The notes below the pieces were generated by a model. The model was not told where the DNA came from, ran no database searches, and saw only the letters and a program-made list of their open reading frames with translations. The translations under genes and the position numbers were made by a program. Shown here in pieces: positions 18,236-20,000 of a DNA stretch of 20,000 nt. Origin of the DNA: Chrysomallon squamiferum (lineage: Eukaryota > Mollusca > Gastropoda > Neomphalida > Peltospiridae); NCBI GenBank assembly GCA_012295275.1, contig CM022676.1, positions 6,862,219 through 6,882,218 on the forward strand. The letters are read 5' to 3'. The number at the start of each line of letters is the position of its first letter. Within the stretch, counting starts at the first letter, position 1.

Positions 18236-19445
18236 TCAGTCGATTTCTTCGTCTCCAACTTTTAGCTTTCTTCCAGTATTATGCAGTTTGTTCATTATTT
18301 CACTCAAGCTTTGCGCAACCATCTGCGCAGCCCCAAAGAGGTCTTCCGGGTAGCCATCAAAGAGACCTGACGTCACAGACTCTCTGCATGTGACTTTCAT
18401 CGCAAGAGCCTTGGTGCGAAGCGAAACGCAGTCACTGACAATAGGCATCGGACACAGGAGTTCTGAGTCAGCCACGAGGTGAGCAACGTTGGGACATTCT
18501 CGGTAAATGGAGGACGACACTGCTTTTATCTTCGACCACTTGTGCCCCACGCCCCTCTTCGACTTTTCTATCGATTCTATCAGCCTGCTCATGTTCGTCT
18601 GAATCGCCGAACAAAACTGTCTAATTTCTGACTTCGTTTCTGCTCGACTTGCGAGCTGACTGTAGCGCTCGGACATTTCGTCCAGCTTCAGTTTTCCTTC
18701 TTTCAGTGGACGAGTTGGATCGTCGTCTGCATCTTGTTCCACCAGTACAGCCGTTTCTCTGCAGGCTGTTTGACTGACGCATCTCATTTCCTGTTTAGCA
18801 TTTTCCATCAGTCCTTTGTTGTTAACGTCTGGGCCGCGGAAGACTGTGATTCGATCGCTAAATTTGATGCTTTTCGAGATATTCTGGACGTTCCCTTTAG
18901 CGTCGACATACTCTAGAGTAACCCACATTAATCCTATGTCTTTGTTCTTGTCATAACAGGCAACATCCACCGCGACAGAGAAATGCTTTTGCGTTCCAGC
19001 TGCAAGATCGTGTAAATAATAATTCATTTCTTTATTTTCTGTCTGTTTCGTTTGTTTTCGTCTTATGCTGTGTTCTCGACTGCATTCTCTCCGGTTCAAC
19101 GCGGCTCCGTTGATTGTCGTTATCGACAAGCTAACGAACTGAGCAATGGCCGACTTCCTTAGCAACAAGGGAATCATCATGTCGACTTCCGGATGGTCAC
19201 CTTGATTGTCGACGTAATAAAAAGCGTCACTGCCGCAGTATTTGGAAAGAAAGTACATCGCCTCTGAGACGTAGCCACCGGTAGTGACGCAAGCAATGTT
19301 AATCCATCGGTCAGTTTCGAGATCGGAAGTCACGTGACAGGCCTTAATGGCTTCGCGTGTTCTGCTTACTAGAGTCTCTGGATCAGTGATGCCTTTGTTG
19401 ATTTCACCGTCTGAGAATATTATAATGGCGTTGCGGTAGAGCAAC
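18236..19445 (-). CDS. vWA gene, last exon (end of vWA domain and C-terminal region)
   Basis: The exon starts at 19445 with the base completing an Arg codon after the acceptor TTATTAAG; 402 further residues and TGA follow. Early residues finish the vWA fold (IIIFSDGEINKGITDPETL, RWINIACVTTGGYVSEAMYF, GSDAFYYVDNQ). About residues 145-210 of the exon hold a beta-rich stretch (YYLHDLAAGTQKHFSVAVDV, then WVTLEYVDAKGNVQ). Residues of about 220-310 are charged and helical (RPLKEGKLKLDEMSERYSQL). A Cys-containing C-terminus ends GRKLKVGDEEID. Codon use is GC- and CpG-richer than the flanks. There is no initiator here: the frame opens directly from the splice junction, and no signal peptide or membrane segment is visible in this part. 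Confidence 0.85.
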
Positions 19446-19970
19446 CTTAATAAATAAATAAATAAATAAATAAATAAACATTATCATTATTTTACATACA
19501 GAGAACAGCTCAAATAGATTTTAAAATATATATATATATATATTTATAAGAAGAACAGCAATAAGTGAACAGCAAGGAATCTAAACTGAGAAGTACCTGT
19601 CGTAGACTTTATTAAATCAGTGGCAAAAGAAGTGGCTAGAACGGGAAAATAGCCGAATGGGAGCACAAAAAATTAATCCTTAATTAATTACTTTATTTAT
19701 TTTTGCTGTTGTTGTGATTGTTGTTGTTATTATGCATTTATTTATTTATTTATTTATTTGTTTATTTGTTTGTTTGTTTATTTATTTACTTATTTTGTTT
19801 GTTTGTTTGTTTGTTTATTTATTTTGTTTGTTTGTTTGTTTGTTTGTTTGTTACCTAGATGTTTCGTCGTTTTCTGACAAGAGATTGATGGCGTGCTCCA
19901 AACCACTGAACAAATCAGTTTCCAAACACGTGACGTTTCCAAGACTACCTATAGCATCTTTAATGTCAGC
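18236..19970 (-). CDS. vWA-domain protein, 3' part of gene (two exons, 5' end outside the window)
   Basis: Exons 19970-19855 and 19445-18236 join in phase 2 to give 441 residues and a TGA. The joined start reads ADIKDAIGSLGNVTCLETDLFSGLEHAINLLSEN..., followed by LLYRNAIIIFSDGE. This is the second half of a von Willebrand A domain: TDLFSGLEHA supplies the metal-site Thr loop, and IIIFSDGE is the beta-strand with the metal-site Asp. The DxSxS loop must lie to the right of the window. vWA domains bind ligands through a divalent metal. After the vWA domain comes a beta-rich segment, then a helical C-terminus. The arrangement resembles proteins with a vWA domain followed by a vwaint-type region; that assignment is tentative. 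Partner and location in the cell are unknown. Confidence 0.8.
19446..19854 (-). other. Intron of the vWA gene, bounded by tetranucleotide repeats
   Basis: 409 bp. Read on the minus strand it begins GTAACAAACAAACAAAC and ends TTATTTATTTATTAAG. The donor lies within a (CAAA/TAAA)n tract (about 19737-19851) and the acceptor within a (TTTA)n tract (about 19448-19479). An (AT)n tract lies near 19527-19543. The phase-2 junction on both sides supports the boundaries. Confidence 0.75.
19855..19970 (-). CDS. vWA gene, penultimate exon (metal-site Thr loop)
   Basis: 116 nt between TATTTTGCAG (acceptor, AG at 19972-19971) and ATCTAG|GTAA (donor, GT at 19854-19853). Frame 0 reads ADIKDAIGSLGNVTCLETDL, then FSGLEHAINLLSENDETS, leaving two bases of an Arg codon. 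The T-D-L-x-S-G-L pattern is the conserved metal-coordinating loop of vWA domains, and the strong hydrophobic helix after it (LEHAINLL) fits the fold. The phase agrees with the next exon, and the junction reads ETSRLLYRNAIII. The exon is too short to stand out by open-frame length alone. Confidence 0.8.
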
Positions 19971-20000
19971 CTGCAAAATATTATTATTATTATTATTATT
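19971..20000 (-). other. Start of a further upstream intron of the vWA gene
   Basis: The window ends in (ATT)n directly next to the acceptor of the preceding exon. The exon with the first metal-site loop (DxSxS) should lie beyond the right edge. Confidence 0.6.

Noticed and set aside
18734-18916. 60-residue plus-strand open frame inside the vWA exon
   Set aside because: Antisense shadow of the much longer minus-strand exon, which has domain evidence.

Overview
The window looks like nuclear DNA of an invertebrate animal. Coding exons are interrupted by AT-rich introns of about 400-900 bp with GT..AG ends. Exons are clearly richer in GC and CpG than the surroundings, and the intergenic DNA is full of (AT)n, (TG)n, (ATT)n, (TTTA)n and poly-T tracts. 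A lophotrochozoan, perhaps a mollusc, would fit the repeat style and gene content, but nothing in the sequence fixes the taxon. There are no bacterial-style operons, rRNA genes, tRNA genes or CRISPR arrays.

Layout. Positions 1-5400 hold no gene I can support. They contain a degenerate repeat built on a GGTTACATTTTAATA core (about 585-1275), many microsatellites, and a recent tandem duplication with a 172-184 bp offset (5019-5371). From about 5950 to 13030 lies one complete plus-strand gene. It has a possible TATA/E2F-like promoter, one likely non-coding 5' exon, and six coding exons (7057-7351, 7853-8163, 8870-9408, 9951-10271, 11165-11307, 11931-12103). All splice phases agree, and the joined frame gives a 593-residue protein with a basic, proline-rich N-terminus, 14 C2H2 zinc fingers and an acidic tail: a probable sequence-specific DNA-binding nuclear protein. 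Its 3' UTR carries an array of GTTACA-NN-TGTAAC palindromes.

Positions 12640-16040 appear gene-free, with poly-T tracts and a decayed repeat of about 130 bp. Positions 16040-17680 are a 54-bp minisatellite of about 30 units with a nine-unit (486 bp) higher-order repeat. Because 54 is a multiple of three, the array stays open over long stretches on both strands. From 18236 to the right edge runs the 3' part of a minus-strand gene for a von Willebrand factor A (vWA) domain protein: two exons, with its N-terminal part beyond the window.

The most unusual signal is inside the zinc-finger gene. Several introns contain decayed tandem copies of the neighbouring exon-intron boundary. The clearest is a decoy acceptor plus 21 codons of a duplicated zinc finger, with all zinc ligands kept, ending in a stop (8675-8740), 195 bp upstream of the real exon. 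A second duplicates the exon 5 donor, with GT changed to GC (about 11402-11466). The two genes have no evident functional link; they are simply neighbours on opposite strands.
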